NCBI GenBank assembly: GCA_030737835.1
Contig: CM060849.1
Location: forward strand, 15,233,216 to 15,297,215
Direction: 5' to 3'
DNA length: 64,000 bases
From: Acorus gramineus
Lineage: Eukaryota > Streptophyta > Magnoliopsida > Acorales > Acoraceae
Shown here: piece by piece, positions 1 to 11,671 of the stretch
Numbering within the stretch: the first letter of the stretch is position 1
Layout: each line of letters opens with the position of its first letter
Notes under the pieces: generated by a model
What the model was told of the DNA's origin: nothing
Seen by the model: only the letters and a program-made list of their open reading frames with translations
Database searches by the model: none
Program-made: the position numbers and the translations under genes

Positions 1-3000
1 TTTCATAAAATCTAACATATTAACATGCATGTCAACAATTTATTTATTAGAAAAATCCATATATAGATAATTGTTCTGATTTTAAATTAAAAATATTTTT
101 TTTTTGCACGGCGTGAAGGCTAAAAAGTGTGTATATGTTCTTTTTGTCCCATTTTGATAAATATGGACAAAAACAAAGCTAATATTAATTGGAATAAGTT
201 ATCCACAAAATCTTCTTCATTACTAAACTAGGCCACATTATTGTATTTTGTTTAAAATAGTATCTTATAAATGGATTGTTCTTTTTTGTAATATCTACAA
301 ATTTGGTATTTGGGATACCCACAGTCCCACAGATTATAAGACATTCACTTTTGGAGGGAATACCACACTTTCTTCTCTCTCCCATGCTTTTGTTTAGCTA
401 TCTTTTAAAAGATTACTTTTCGGTTTTTTTTTGTATTCTTTTGGGAGTTTATTTTTCAAAAAAAAAAAAAAGATGAATGAAATCTTGTTTAATTAATCAT
501 CTAAAACCTCAAAATCATCAATTTGTTTATGAATAATTTGTAATTGCATTTAAATTAAGGTCAATGCTTTATATATACTTGTGTTGAATAAGGTGTATTT
601 TTAAAAAATATTCTTTGGGGAGTGATTAATTTGGACACCCACTAATTTGAAATTATTGTCTTCCTATTTAAAACACATATTCCATTTAAATTTATAATAA
701 AAAATCGATTTAAATCATCTAAGAACTAGGATTCCTTGTGGTGCGGAAAATGAATTGATTGATTTAGGAACATGTGAAAATCATATAAACAAATCATTTT
801 TTTGTATTTCGACTAATATTTTATTTAACTGCTAAATGTAGTTTTTTTTATATGTTAAATTAAACTAGGGCCAGTTTGAATCCAAATAGATTTTATGTTT
901 AAAAAGTTAAAAATTCTCAAACTCAGATCCAAACACATTTTCAACATTTAACTTTTCAAATCACCACCTTTCCTTTTTAAGTCAAAAAAATCTTACGGTT
1001 GCAAATATAATAAAATATAGTTTTTCAAAAGTTGAGTTTTAAACACAATATTCTAATAATCTTAACATTTTAATTTTCAACCTCACATCCAAACGTAGTT
1101 GTGTAGATTAGGATCAACATATTGAATTATAAATCAAATGATAATATAAATAAAAAATGCCTTGTTAAAAATAAGTTAAAACCAAACAAACATTAATGCA
1201 TTCAGTTACTAAAGAATCATATTTTTCTCCTCATACGACGCTTGGTGTCTTAAATATGATATATATTTAAATATCAAGTTGCCACATACGATTAAGCTAG
1301 ATTACAATGCGGAGGGTCTGATAATTTAATAATTTAAAATAAACATATCCCTAAATCCTCCCTAATGAATAAAAAAGTATATGGGAGGAGCTCCTGCGAG
1401 TTGTTTTATTTTTTTTCTTTTATTTGAAAAGTAATGTTACATGCCTAAAAAAATCTCACTAGAATGATGTAGGTCCTATAATTTTTAGACATAATAAATG
1501 CAAGTGAGCGACCAAAGGTGATGAGAAAAGAACAACCAAATTATATTATCTGAGACTCATGGTGCTTTTGAAAACACATTTTGAAAAATAGCTTTAAGCT
1601 TTGTACACGTTTTAAAATTTAAAATATAATGATGAGGACTGTTTTTTAATTAATCAAGAAATCATATTTGTTAGCAGAAAACATAAGATGTTTTTATTTG
1701 AATAGTTTTCGAAGTACCTTTTTTGATGTGATGATAAGGGTAGCTTTTCAATTAAGTTTACTTGTTTGATAACTTATTTGAGACTTTTAGCTTTTAAAGA
1801 AACTAAAAACAAACCCAATCGGGCTGCCAAACACACCCTAAGATGGTTCCAACAATAGATAAAAAAATCCCTACAACAAATTAACTTAAAAAACATATAT
1901 ATCAAAGTTTTACATACTTGTTTAGTAAATGAAAACTATTACACTCAATTCATTTTACAATCCAAAATGCAATGCCCATGTTTTTATTTATTTCAAAATC
2001 ATATACCTTATTTAATAATGAATGTATTTTTATAAAAAAAATGAAACATATATATACTGTAATGAATTAAATGATATCATTTATAAAAAAAAATAATATC
2101 TTTAATAATTCAATTACATTGAATGAAAAGGCTAATGAGATATTCGAGACAACATTTGAGATTTATACAAAAGACAGGGTGTAGCAGTGTAACATCGCTC
2201 TCAATAAATATTTCATTTGAACTGATGAACCCCCATATCTTATCATATCTATCACGAAAGCGTGACAATGCCCACACAATCCGCAAAATGCAAGAAAAGA
2301 TTTGGCTATCAAAAGTCTCAATTAGAGTCTTTAAGTTCACATCTATCACGCGACTTGACCATCCTTAATTAGAAGTCTTTAAGCGTTTTAGCAATTATCT
2401 GTCCAGGCAGTCAAGCGAACAACACTTTAGGTCCTATTTAAAAACAGGGTGGAAGAAAATGAATATGTCAAATCTATTTGTTTGTAAATAATAAATGTGT
2501 ATATTTATACCCCATGATATGTAAAAATAAATTAGTATTGATATTTCAAGCTCTTTAGTATAGTGTTATTCCACCCAATTTATTCTGTTGATATAAAGAA
2601 AGTTATACTTTAAATCATCTGTCAACACCTGTAACTCATCAGGGGTCCACCCGTCACATCATTTATTTTATTTTTTTATAATTCTTTATTTACATTTTAT
2701 TTATAGTTTAATCAAAACTTATTAATTTTTTAATGAAAATAATTAAAAACATAATCAAACAGAAAAATAACATATTCAATCATTATCTATATTAAGATAA
2801 TTATATATTTTAAAATAGCCCGTCCTTACCCAAACAAGGGTTAAACACATCTTTTTAAATAAACGATGTATGTAATTAACGAATATTCTCGATTATGTCC
2901 CACATCATGAGAATGAGATATATAGATTTTTAAAAATGTGGGGTATGATCTTATTAAAAAAAACAAAGATGAATAGATGGGAATGTAGTGACTATTAACT

Positions 3001-3160
3001 TATATAATTATATATTATATTAGAATCACATCTGAAGGTATTGCATGCGATGGGAATGCATTTTTGGATGCTTCGAAAACATAACATAGTCCTCCACCAA
3101 AACAAAAAAAAGAAAAGAAAAAGAAAACCATAACATAGTCGTGCTCTTGTCGTGCTTTAA
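1..3160. other. AT-rich intergenic DNA, no gene seen
   Basis: Very AT-rich sequence without a convincing open frame on either strand. It holds homopolymer runs and a copy of a dispersed AT-rich repeat near 1937-2110 that is also recognisable near 43170-43310. A diffuse MITE-like remnant may lie between about 2400 and 2850. No promoter or RNA gene could be supported. Confidence 0.6.
1937..2110. repeat. Dispersed AT-rich repeat, copy related to 43170-43310
   Basis: The stretch beginning with TTACACTCAA, followed by AAATCATATACCTTAT and a run through TTAAATGAT..TTTATAAA, reappears in the same order near 43170-43310. The two copies are diverged and have no clear termini, so the element class is unknown. 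It is probably a degraded MITE. Confidence 0.4.
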
Positions 3161-3643
3161 TAATTATGAGGGAAAATCCATATAACCCCCTGTAATCTTC
3201 TTGATATCTATATAACCCCCTATAATCCCAATAAATTCATATAACCCCCTGTAAACACACCATAAATACAAATAACCCGCGCAGTTAAAAATTCTTTAAC
3301 AAAGTTAAAATATTTTGAACATATTTTTTTATCTAAATCATGATTAACAAATATGTATTCTTTTAATCTTCTGAAAGCAGCCAATACTTCAAAAAGAAAA
3401 CCATAAGAGAGTGCAAAATTAAAAATATGAGGGTTTTTTTTAAACTATTAACTGTTTTTCGAAGGTTGAAAGAATACATATTTGTTAATCATGGTTTAGA
3501 TAACAGAAAATGCTCGGAATATTTCAATTCTGTTAAAGAATTTTTAACCACGGGGGGTTATTTGCATTTATGTTGTGTTTATAGGGGGTTATATGGATAT
3601 CAGGAAGATTATAGGGGTTATATGGATTTTTCTTTAATTATAA
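3161..3643. mobile_element. Mutator-type MITE, copy 1 (with 9-bp target duplication)
   Basis: The element runs 3170-3634 (465 bp). It starts GGGAAAATCCATATAACCCC and ends with the inverted counterpart GGGGTTATATGGATTTTTC. The flanks are TAATTATGA (3161-3169) and TAATTATAA (3635-3643), a 9-bp target duplication with one mismatch. Each terminal arm is a short series of ~30-bp modules carrying ATCCATATAACCCCC. The interior encodes nothing recognisable. Long terminal inverted repeats with 9-bp duplications are typical of Mutator-like elements; that assignment is inferred, since no transposase is present. Confidence 0.8.
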
Positions 3644-5080
3644 ATATAAAAATCAACCGACACTAACCATACACATTCTACGCTGCCTAATATAATAGGC
3701 CACATAAGTCACTCTCTTTTAATTTAATCAAGTCAGTTGAGTCTTAAAAAATAAAAATGGAATAAAAATAGTGGGTTTTGATAAGAGAGATTTACACGAT
3801 CCATATATGATGGAATAAGAAACTTACAAGGCTAATTGTTAGTCTATCTGTATATTAAATGGATTGGATTCATACATGTGTTTTTAGGCACAGTGGAATG
3901 ACTGTGTTTTTAAAACCTGACCTGACCTGGTGAACCAGTTGAATTTTCATGTAGTTTTAATTTCGGTATGGTTTGTTTGTCCTCAAAATTTGATTGTGTG
4001 AAATTATATAAAAATCAATATCACAGTGTCTACATTAATAAATTCCTTGGCATAGTGTCATTGGTCCTTCAGACCATTTGTGTTAACATGCACATAAATC
4101 CCTGTATAAACGAATAAGAGAATTTCAAGTAAGTGACAAAAACATACGTCCAATGAAAATATATTTATGTTACTCAATATTCATGAAAAAAAATCATGTA
4201 ATATTATTTAATGAATTGTCGTGCTTTAATTAACATTTTATCATTTCTTCTGGAATAATGTGGATAGTCCCATGACCAATCCACACATTTTAATTGTTTA
4301 AAATAATAAATATTATTTAATGAGTTATATGCTTTAATTAACAATGTAAACTGCTTCATAACAAATAAATACGAATTTTTTTTTATAGATATATATCTTA
4401 TTCAATTATTATTATATTGATGTATATAAATTGTCCACGTGTACTGTGTATAACAACGTACTCTTTCTTTTAACGAATAATCATCCAGTACATCATAATT
4501 TCTTTTGAAAATCTGTGCATGATGTTACAGTGTTCAACTTATATGACCCTGTTTGGATGCGGTATAATCTCATATAGATTTTGGAATAAAGCGAAATATA
4601 TTAAATAAGATGTTAGGATGTCCATAATACCAATTATATGTTAGGTTATTCCACCTAAAGAATATATGGATCCATTATGAAATCAATTCTCATCACCTCT
4701 TATAAAATCATCAGTCAAATCAAACACAAAATCACATGTTTCACTGTTATATTCATTTATGTTGGTATAACTGTATACTCTAGAATAAAATCTTATTTTG
4801 TATTTATGTTCTTGGGGGCGTGTCAATTTAAAACACACAATGAGATCCAACAGATAGACAAAAAAACCAAGTGAGTGAAACCTGACACACACTCCATTTT
4901 ACTATAACAAACAAGTCTCTTGAAATCGTTCGTTCGTACATCAATCTCTCCAACCCTCACGCAACCCAGATCCCCAATTTATTCCCTTTTCACTATCCAT
5001 CCAAACAACGTACAAAAAAAAGCTAAAATACAGACCAAAAAAAAAAGCGGACTCTTGAACCCCCAGAAGTAAAGCTAGAT
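3644..5080. other. Intergenic DNA upstream of the formin gene
   Basis: AT-rich non-coding sequence. Around 4545-4735 there is a degraded relative of the MITEs at 33692-34139 and 54817-55256, recognisable by GGTTATTCCACCTAAAGAAT and the following segments in the same order. From about 4880 the sequence becomes less AT-biased and leads into the formin promoter. Confidence 0.5.
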
Positions 5081-5086
5081 TCCCGT

Positions 5087-5139
5087 GCCACGTGTCACCC
5101 CCAAAAAACGGCAACTTCTGCTGACGTCATCATCACGTG
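5087..5139 (+). promoter_or_regulatory. G-box / TGACGTCA / G-box cluster before the formin gene
   Basis: Two perfect CACGTG hexamers (5089-5094, within GCCACGTGTC, and 5134-5139) flank a perfect TGACGTCA palindrome (5122-5129). All lie within 51 bp, roughly 97-147 bp upstream of the formin start codon. These ACGT-core motifs are classic bZIP sites (G-box/ABRE and C-box types), and the CACGTG hexamers can also bind bHLH factors. Whether they lie in the promoter or the 5' UTR cannot be told without a transcription start. Confidence 0.5.
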
Positions 5140-5205
5140 CGCACATTCCTTGCCGATCATCGAAGCTTCTTCTTCCCCCCCTTCAACACACTTCACAGAC
5201 TCTTT

Positions 5206-5235
5206 CAAACAAACAAACAAACAAACAAAAAAACA
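5206..5235 (+). repeat. CAAA microsatellite in the formin 5' leader
   Basis: Six consecutive CAAA units followed by an A-rich stretch run directly into the start codon at 5236. This gives an unstructured, A-rich leader, which favours this ATG as the translation start. Confidence 0.7.
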
Positions 5236-8200
5236 ATGAATCCGACAACCATTGGTGGTCTTTTTTTCATCCTCCTCCTCCATCTCGCCACCACCAAATC
5301 AACGGCCGAGATCCGTCGGATCCTTCACCAGCCCCTCTTCCCCATCGAGTGGACCCCTCCTCCTCCACCGTCTGATCCCTCCGAGCCTCCCCCAGCCGTC
5401 GATCCCCCTTTCTTCACCCCCGATATCCCCACCCCCACAACCACCTCCCCAACCGCCTTTCCCGCCAATGTCTCCTCCCCGACCCCCCGCCACGTCAGCA
5501 ATTCGCGAACCGTCGCCATCGCCGTCTCCGCTTCCATCGCCTCCCTCCTCGCCCTCATCTCCGTCGCCTTCTTCGAACACCGCCGCCGTCGCCGCCATCG
5601 CCGCTCCTCCGAGGCCTCCGTCAAGCATTTCTCCGATCGCTCCGCCGCCCCGCCTCCGCCGCCTCCGGCTGCGGCCCTGTACCTCGGCACGGTCGACCCC
5701 TCCTCCTCCGCCGGGGGATCGAACGGCGGCGGCTCTCCCTACCGGAAGCTTTCGGCGCGTCGGCCGTCCCCCGAGCTCCGTCCGCTTCCGCCGCTGATCG
5801 GGCCGCGACGGTCGGCGCCGGAGCCGGAGGGGGAACCGTCCGATGAAGAGACGACCACGACGTTCTACTCCGTGGACTGCTCGGCGGCGGGGACCGCCGC
5901 CACGGAGAGCCCCGGCACGCCGGGATCCCGCCGGAGGTCGCTCAGGAGCTTCGCTTCGACGCCGATCTCGAGCAGGGCGTCTCCAAGAGCCAATCTTTCG
6001 AGCTGCTTCTCCGGCGTCTTCCAGGCCATCACCGTCGCTTCATCGCCGCCACCTCCGCCTCCTCCGCCACCTCCGCCACCTCCCAGACGAGCTCCTCCGC
6101 CGCCGCCTCCACCACCACCGCCAATGGAGAAAGCGAGACCAAAAACAGAGACAATGGTCCTTCGAGCGCCGACCGCGCCGTTCTTGCAACCAAGACCGCC
6201 GATCCCGTCAAGGTCTGTTGAAAAGGCGGAACCTTGCATAAATGGGAGATCTTTTGAGCCGCCGCACGATTCAGCGGAGGAAAACCAAGGTCGGCCGAGG
6301 CTGAAGCCGCTACATTGGGACAAGGTGCGGACGAGTTCGGACCGGACGATGGTTTGGGACCAGATGAAGTCGAGCTCATTCCAGTAAGGCTTCTTGAATT
6401 GGTGTTTCAAATTTTGATTTTGTGTTTTTGGTGAATTGTGGGAGTTTTGTGTGATTGGGTGTTTTGGATTTTATTGTGTAGATTGAATGAGGATATGATT
6501 GAGACTCTGTTTGGTTGCAATTCGAGCAACCAAGGAGAGGCGGCGGTGGCACTGCCTAAAGAGGTGGTTAGTAGGAGGGCTGTGTTTCCTCCTTTTAGGC
6601 AGCAGGAGAACAGGGTGTTGGATCCGAAGAAGGCGCAGAATATTGCGATACTGTTGAGGGCGTTGAACGTGACGAGGGAGGAGGTCACTGAAGCTCTCTT
6701 GGATGGTATGTGCTTTTTTATAGAAAGCTTTTTTATTATAGTTGAACATGTCAGACATTGTATGTGTGATGCTGCATTACTTACTAGAAGATAATGAATC
6801 CTTGGTGATGACTATTCAATCTTTTCTTCATTGAGTTGAATGGAATGGGTGAATAGTTATCTGTCCATGTGTTGTTATGAATCTCAAGCCATCGCTTTAT
6901 GGAATGGTTCAGTTAAGCAATTTTCTTTTTCTTTTTGTCCTTGTCGTATGGTTGAGTTGTACTTTCATATTTAGGAATTATCTTTGCGATAATTAGCAGT
7001 TGATGAAGAAGGGCAGGAAAATAGATGAATGACTAGTATGGAATGTAGAGAAAATATGTGGGAAGATAATTTTTTTGCATGATATGATAATAGAGATGGG
7101 TTGGTTTGATATCAGAACTTTGACTCAATAAGCACTTGCTTAGTACAACAACTAGTTGCATTGCGTGAGGAGGAAGTACATTGATGATCTCTCTGTAGAA
7201 CAGACACCTGAGGTGTCCTTCGTGACCTCTGTAACAACAAAATGATTTTACATGGTAGATAACTGATCAAGGATTCAAAAGTAAAGCAAATATTACTTTG
7301 AGATCTTACTATATGCGTAAAGATTTTGTTACATGATGTGCAATAATTTCCCTTTAGGTGAAAGCATTTAGATGCAGGAGAACTACAGAAACTCATTATT
7401 GTCTCTTCACCGAAAATACCAAATCTTATATTTCTCAAATTGTCTTGTACTTCTTGATATTGTGCAAAGATCCATTACCTTCCATTGGAAGTTTGATGTC
7501 CAAAAGGTAAATATAAATTCAGTAGGAAAATGTGTGTCATCTTCTTCTCAGTGAGATCTGCTGCAAAATATCAAGTGATGGCTGAATTGCAGTAGCGTGA
7601 AGGTATAAAAATGCTTCTCATCTATATGTTCCATAGCTATTAATTAACTTTCCTTAGCAAAGCTATAAGAGTCATCTATTTACTGTAATCCAACTTAAGA
7701 AGGAATTGAGGTTTAGTCCTGTAAAATAAACAAAGTCACATGTAGGTGAGAAATGAGTAGTGTTACTTGCATTGACACTGATTAAATCCCTCACCATTAC
7801 GACCCTTGACACTGCCAGTTTATGGTTCTTCCATGGAATTCTCATTGAAAACATTTGATTCATCGGAACCTCAAATACAACGTATATATTTATTATGTCA
7901 TTACATACATTAATCAGTAACCCTGCATATGATACAAATCCTGTGTCAACTTCCACCAAATCCACAAAAATTATTCATAAGAAGCTGTTTTCCTTAGCCT
8001 CGTAATATATTCTACTAACAAATTTTGAAGCCATGTATAACAGATTTTCAAGAAAGCAACATATGAACAGTTTATCCTTCACAGTACAATATGAAGATCG
8101 ATGATCCATTGTGGATTCTTTTGCATGTGTTGAGATTTAAGTAACATTTCATAATCCAGTAAAGAAATAAAACATCATATTCATTAATATGTTGCCAGAT

Positions 8201-9649
8201 TAACGTATGAAATAACTGGACAAATACTCAGCTAATTGAATTTTACTTTATATGCCCATATCTGTTTACGTTTTGTTTTTTGATGTAACTGGTAGACAAT
8301 TGCTACCCCGATTTCATAAATACAACGAGGTTACAACATCCGAAAAGGACAGTAAATAACGGAATAAACTTACATCATATCTGTTTATGTTGCAGTATCT
8401 AATTCATCAATGTCCTTTTTAAAAGAAATAAATAAAAAAATTTCTCAAAACCATCATATCAGCTGATGTAATTTTGGAAATTTGTGTGCTCTGCTGTTAC
8501 AGGTAATCCTGAAGGTTTGGGCACTGACCTTCTAGAAACTCTGATAAAGATGGCCCCAACAAAAGAGGAAGAGCTCAAACTGAGGGACTACAAGGGTGAC
8601 ATCACAAAACTTGGGTCCGCTGAACGATTCTTGAAAGCGCTTTTGGACATACCATTCGCATTCAAAAGGGTTGATGCGATGTTATATAGAGTGAATTTCG
8701 ACTCAGAAGTGAAGTATCTCCGCAAGTCATTCGAATCTCTAGAGGTATGTCTCAACCAGACGAACCTCCTTGAAGCAGTCACACTGACAGCATTTTCATT
8801 TCTTACTATGATTGTTGGTTCTGTATTACTGAAATTATGTAAATATCTATGTCAATGATGAAGGCAGCATGCGAGGAATTAAAGAACAGTCAGCTATTCT
8901 TGAAGCTACTGACAGCAGTTCTAAGAGCTGGGAACCGGATGAATGTCGGCACAAACCGTGGCCAAGCCAAAGCCTTCAAGCTAGACACACTCCTCAAGCT
9001 AGTAGACGTGAAAGGTGTTGATGGGAAGACAACACTTCTCCATTTTGTGGTCCAGGAAATCATCCGTTCTGAGGGTTCTGGCGTTTCTGCTTCATCAGAA
9101 AATCCTCCCAACAATGGAACCATTCCACTGAAGGACAATGATTTCAAGAAGCAAGGATTGAAGGTCGTGTCCGGGCTCGGTCAAGAGCTTTCAAATGTTA
9201 AGAAGGCTGCAGGGATGGACTCGGACGTGCTGAGTGGCTACGTTTCGAAGCTAGAAATGGGCCTCAACAAGATCAAACTGATGCTGAATCAGGAGCGGAC
9301 GAACACATCCGATGGGATGTTTTTTGATTCGATGAATTCATTTGTCGTAGAGTCTGAGCAGGAGATACTGAAAGTGAAGGCTGAGGAGAGGGTGGTGCTG
9401 AGTAGAGTGAAGGAGATCACCGAGTACTTCCATGGCGACGCGGGGAAGGAGGAGAAGCACCCTTTCAGGATATTTTTGATAGTGAGGGACTTTTTGTCTG
9501 TGTTGGACCAGGTTTGCAAGGAAGTTGGGAGGTTACAGGACCATACTATGGTGGGCGCTGCGAGTTCGTTCAGGATGTCTGCGTACTCATCGATGCCTCC
9601 CCTCAATAGATCCAATTCAAGTTCGGACGACGATAGCTTATCGCCTTGA
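5236..9649 (+). CDS. Type I formin (FH2 actin nucleator, AtFH1/AtFH2-like)
   Basis: Coding exons are 5236-6383, 6482-6705, 8503-8744 and 8864-9649, giving about 799 aa; the joins keep frame and use GT..AG borders. Residues 1-24 look like a signal peptide. They are followed by the [10 protein letters not shown] stretch seen in plant class I formins, a Pro/Ser-rich extracytoplasmic part, a membrane segment (about 92-113) and an RRRRRHRR stop-transfer cluster. A poly-proline FH1 region (about 270-296), predicted to bind profilin, precedes the FH2 domain, which starts near 355 with LKPLHWDKV and includes [11 protein letters not shown] (561-571). Formins nucleate and elongate actin filaments; class I members tie this to the plasma membrane and cell wall. 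The similarity to my recollection of AtFH1 is closer than to AtFH8. Exon 1 is very GC-rich, and intron 2 is long (1797 bp) and AT-rich. The ATG at 5236 is chosen because it directly precedes the signal peptide. Confidence 0.93.
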
Positions 9650-11671
9650 GAGGTTTCATCTCATATATGGGTCATCAAAACTATTCTTTTTCCAGGCAGA
9701 GACAGCACATTGTGATCCAGAAGCAGGTAACACAAATTGAATCTGTCTGTACAGGGAGGTTGTACATTGTCTCTAGCTCAGATAAAATGAGGAAAACATT
9801 GAAGAAATCCTTACTATTTTTTCGTATAAAAGGATATATACCAAATATCTTGTATTAATAAGCATAAACTGTTCACTATAAGGGACAGGCTGAGGGATTC
9901 TTTTTGTATTTATATGAGCTTATATTATTTAAAAGTTTGAGATAATATCAAGGTAGTAAAATTGTTCACAGATCCAAAATGTTAGTGTTGGTATGGTAGC
10001 ACTCGAAGAATATCGGGTGCAACATGAGGACTTTCCAAGAGATCATCCATCTTAATATTTACTCTACTCGAACAAGCTAAACTTTAAAGTTCTGATAAGG
10101 ACTTTGGAGTTCTGAAGAGATCTGGTATAATCGCCCCCCTGGTCAGTTAATTATTAAATTTGATCACTGAAAGTCTGAATTTCTCCACTGCTGGCAGCCC
10201 CTTTTCCTTTCCCTCTGTGTTGGAGTATATCTATTCTACTCTTCCTTTTTTGTTTAAGCATTCAGAGAAAAGATAGCATATGTGATTCTTTTACTCTGAT
10301 TTACAAGGGTTACAGAGGTTACACTGTTTTACTTGAGGGGAAAAAAAAAATTTCCACCCATGAGTGTAGTTGATCAAACTATTTAATAAAACTTTTTGCA
10401 AAAAATGTTCATGTTGTACTGATGGGATTTGTATTAGTATTTCTTTGGATGGATGATACATGTCCATTAGAGTGCATTTATGAAATTTTCATAAGTGGGT
10501 TTTTAATTAATGAATGATTTTCAATTGTTTGATTGATATGTGTCATCCATTAAAACATAGTAATTGAATCTCTTCAGTACCGATATGAAAATTTTATGTT
10601 AACCTCTTTTTGTTTGGATTTTGATATGGTGTTAGATTAACAGTTTCATGGTAGAAATAACATGTGATTCTCCATATAGAGAGAATTTCATGCGCAGATA
10701 GATACCCATCTAACAAGTGAGTCGGCCGACCACAAATATAGGTGTTATTTGCTTTGGAAATCTTGATTGGTGTTATTTGCTTTGAAAGTCCAATTCAGAA
10801 GTTACTAATTTCAGGCGATTGGCACTGGAACTGGTTCAACACAAGTTAACAACCAATTTTTGGATTCCAAAAAATTAAAGAAAAATGTACTCTCAACTGA
10901 GATTTTGATATTCCCCCCCATTCAATCCAAAATCGGGAGGATTCACTAAAATGATTTTTTTAAAAAATATTAATTATTAAAATAATACTGATTAAAAATT
11001 TATCAAACTGATTACTCTGAATATTTAGACGAATGCCACATGATATTTTTATTTTTTTAAATCTAAAAACACTTGAGAATGTATTTTATTTCAGCTTAAT
11101 AAAAGTGCTATTGTTGGGGTTTAGAAAAAATTCAGACGCCATACTTAAAAATTAAAAAAAATAATTATTTCGACTGGCACTGTGTGACCCGTTAAAATAA
11201 CTAATTTGAAAATTATATTTCCACTGGCACTATTTCTATTAAATTATATTCTTCAATAATATTATTTGAAAATTAGTCCCTAAATCAGATCACAATTCAC
11301 CATAAATATTTACAAATTATTTGGAATTTCATATTAATGTTTACCTATAAAGATTTCTTAGCGCCTGCAATCTGTAAAATTACCTTGAGAATCTATCAAA
11401 AGCAGCTAAAAAGACCTTACATATCAGACAACACAAAGCCAAATGGCAATGCTTATTAATTTCATTGTAATAAAATTATACAATAGAATTGTATTGAACA
11501 TATGTTGTAAAAATGTTCATCCAAATGACACTCAGCACTCCTTAGAAAACAGTTTTGCCTCATAATTTCACGAAAAATTAGGGAACAGACATCCTAAAGA
11601 ATTCAATCCTCTCAAGCCGTCATTGACACGGTGTGACAGCTTTCCAGGCCTCAGAAGATTCAAAGTCCCAA
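9650..11671. other. 3' flanks between the convergent formin and IFRD genes
   Basis: Non-coding sequence between two convergent genes. The first few hundred bases are presumably formin 3' UTR, and the last 200 or so presumably 3' UTR of the minus-strand IFRD gene. The middle is AT-rich, with no open frame, RNA gene or clean transposon termini that I could recognise. Confidence 0.5.

Noticed and set aside
5865-6410. Long minus-strand frame opposite formin exon 1
   Set aside because: Its Gly-rich sequence is the mirror of the poly-proline FH1 codons; the plus-strand reading has signal peptide, membrane segment and FH2 domain.
7112-7438. 108-codon minus-strand frame inside formin intron 2
   Set aside because: No recognisable motif and no splice partners; the surrounding formin exons join cleanly without it.
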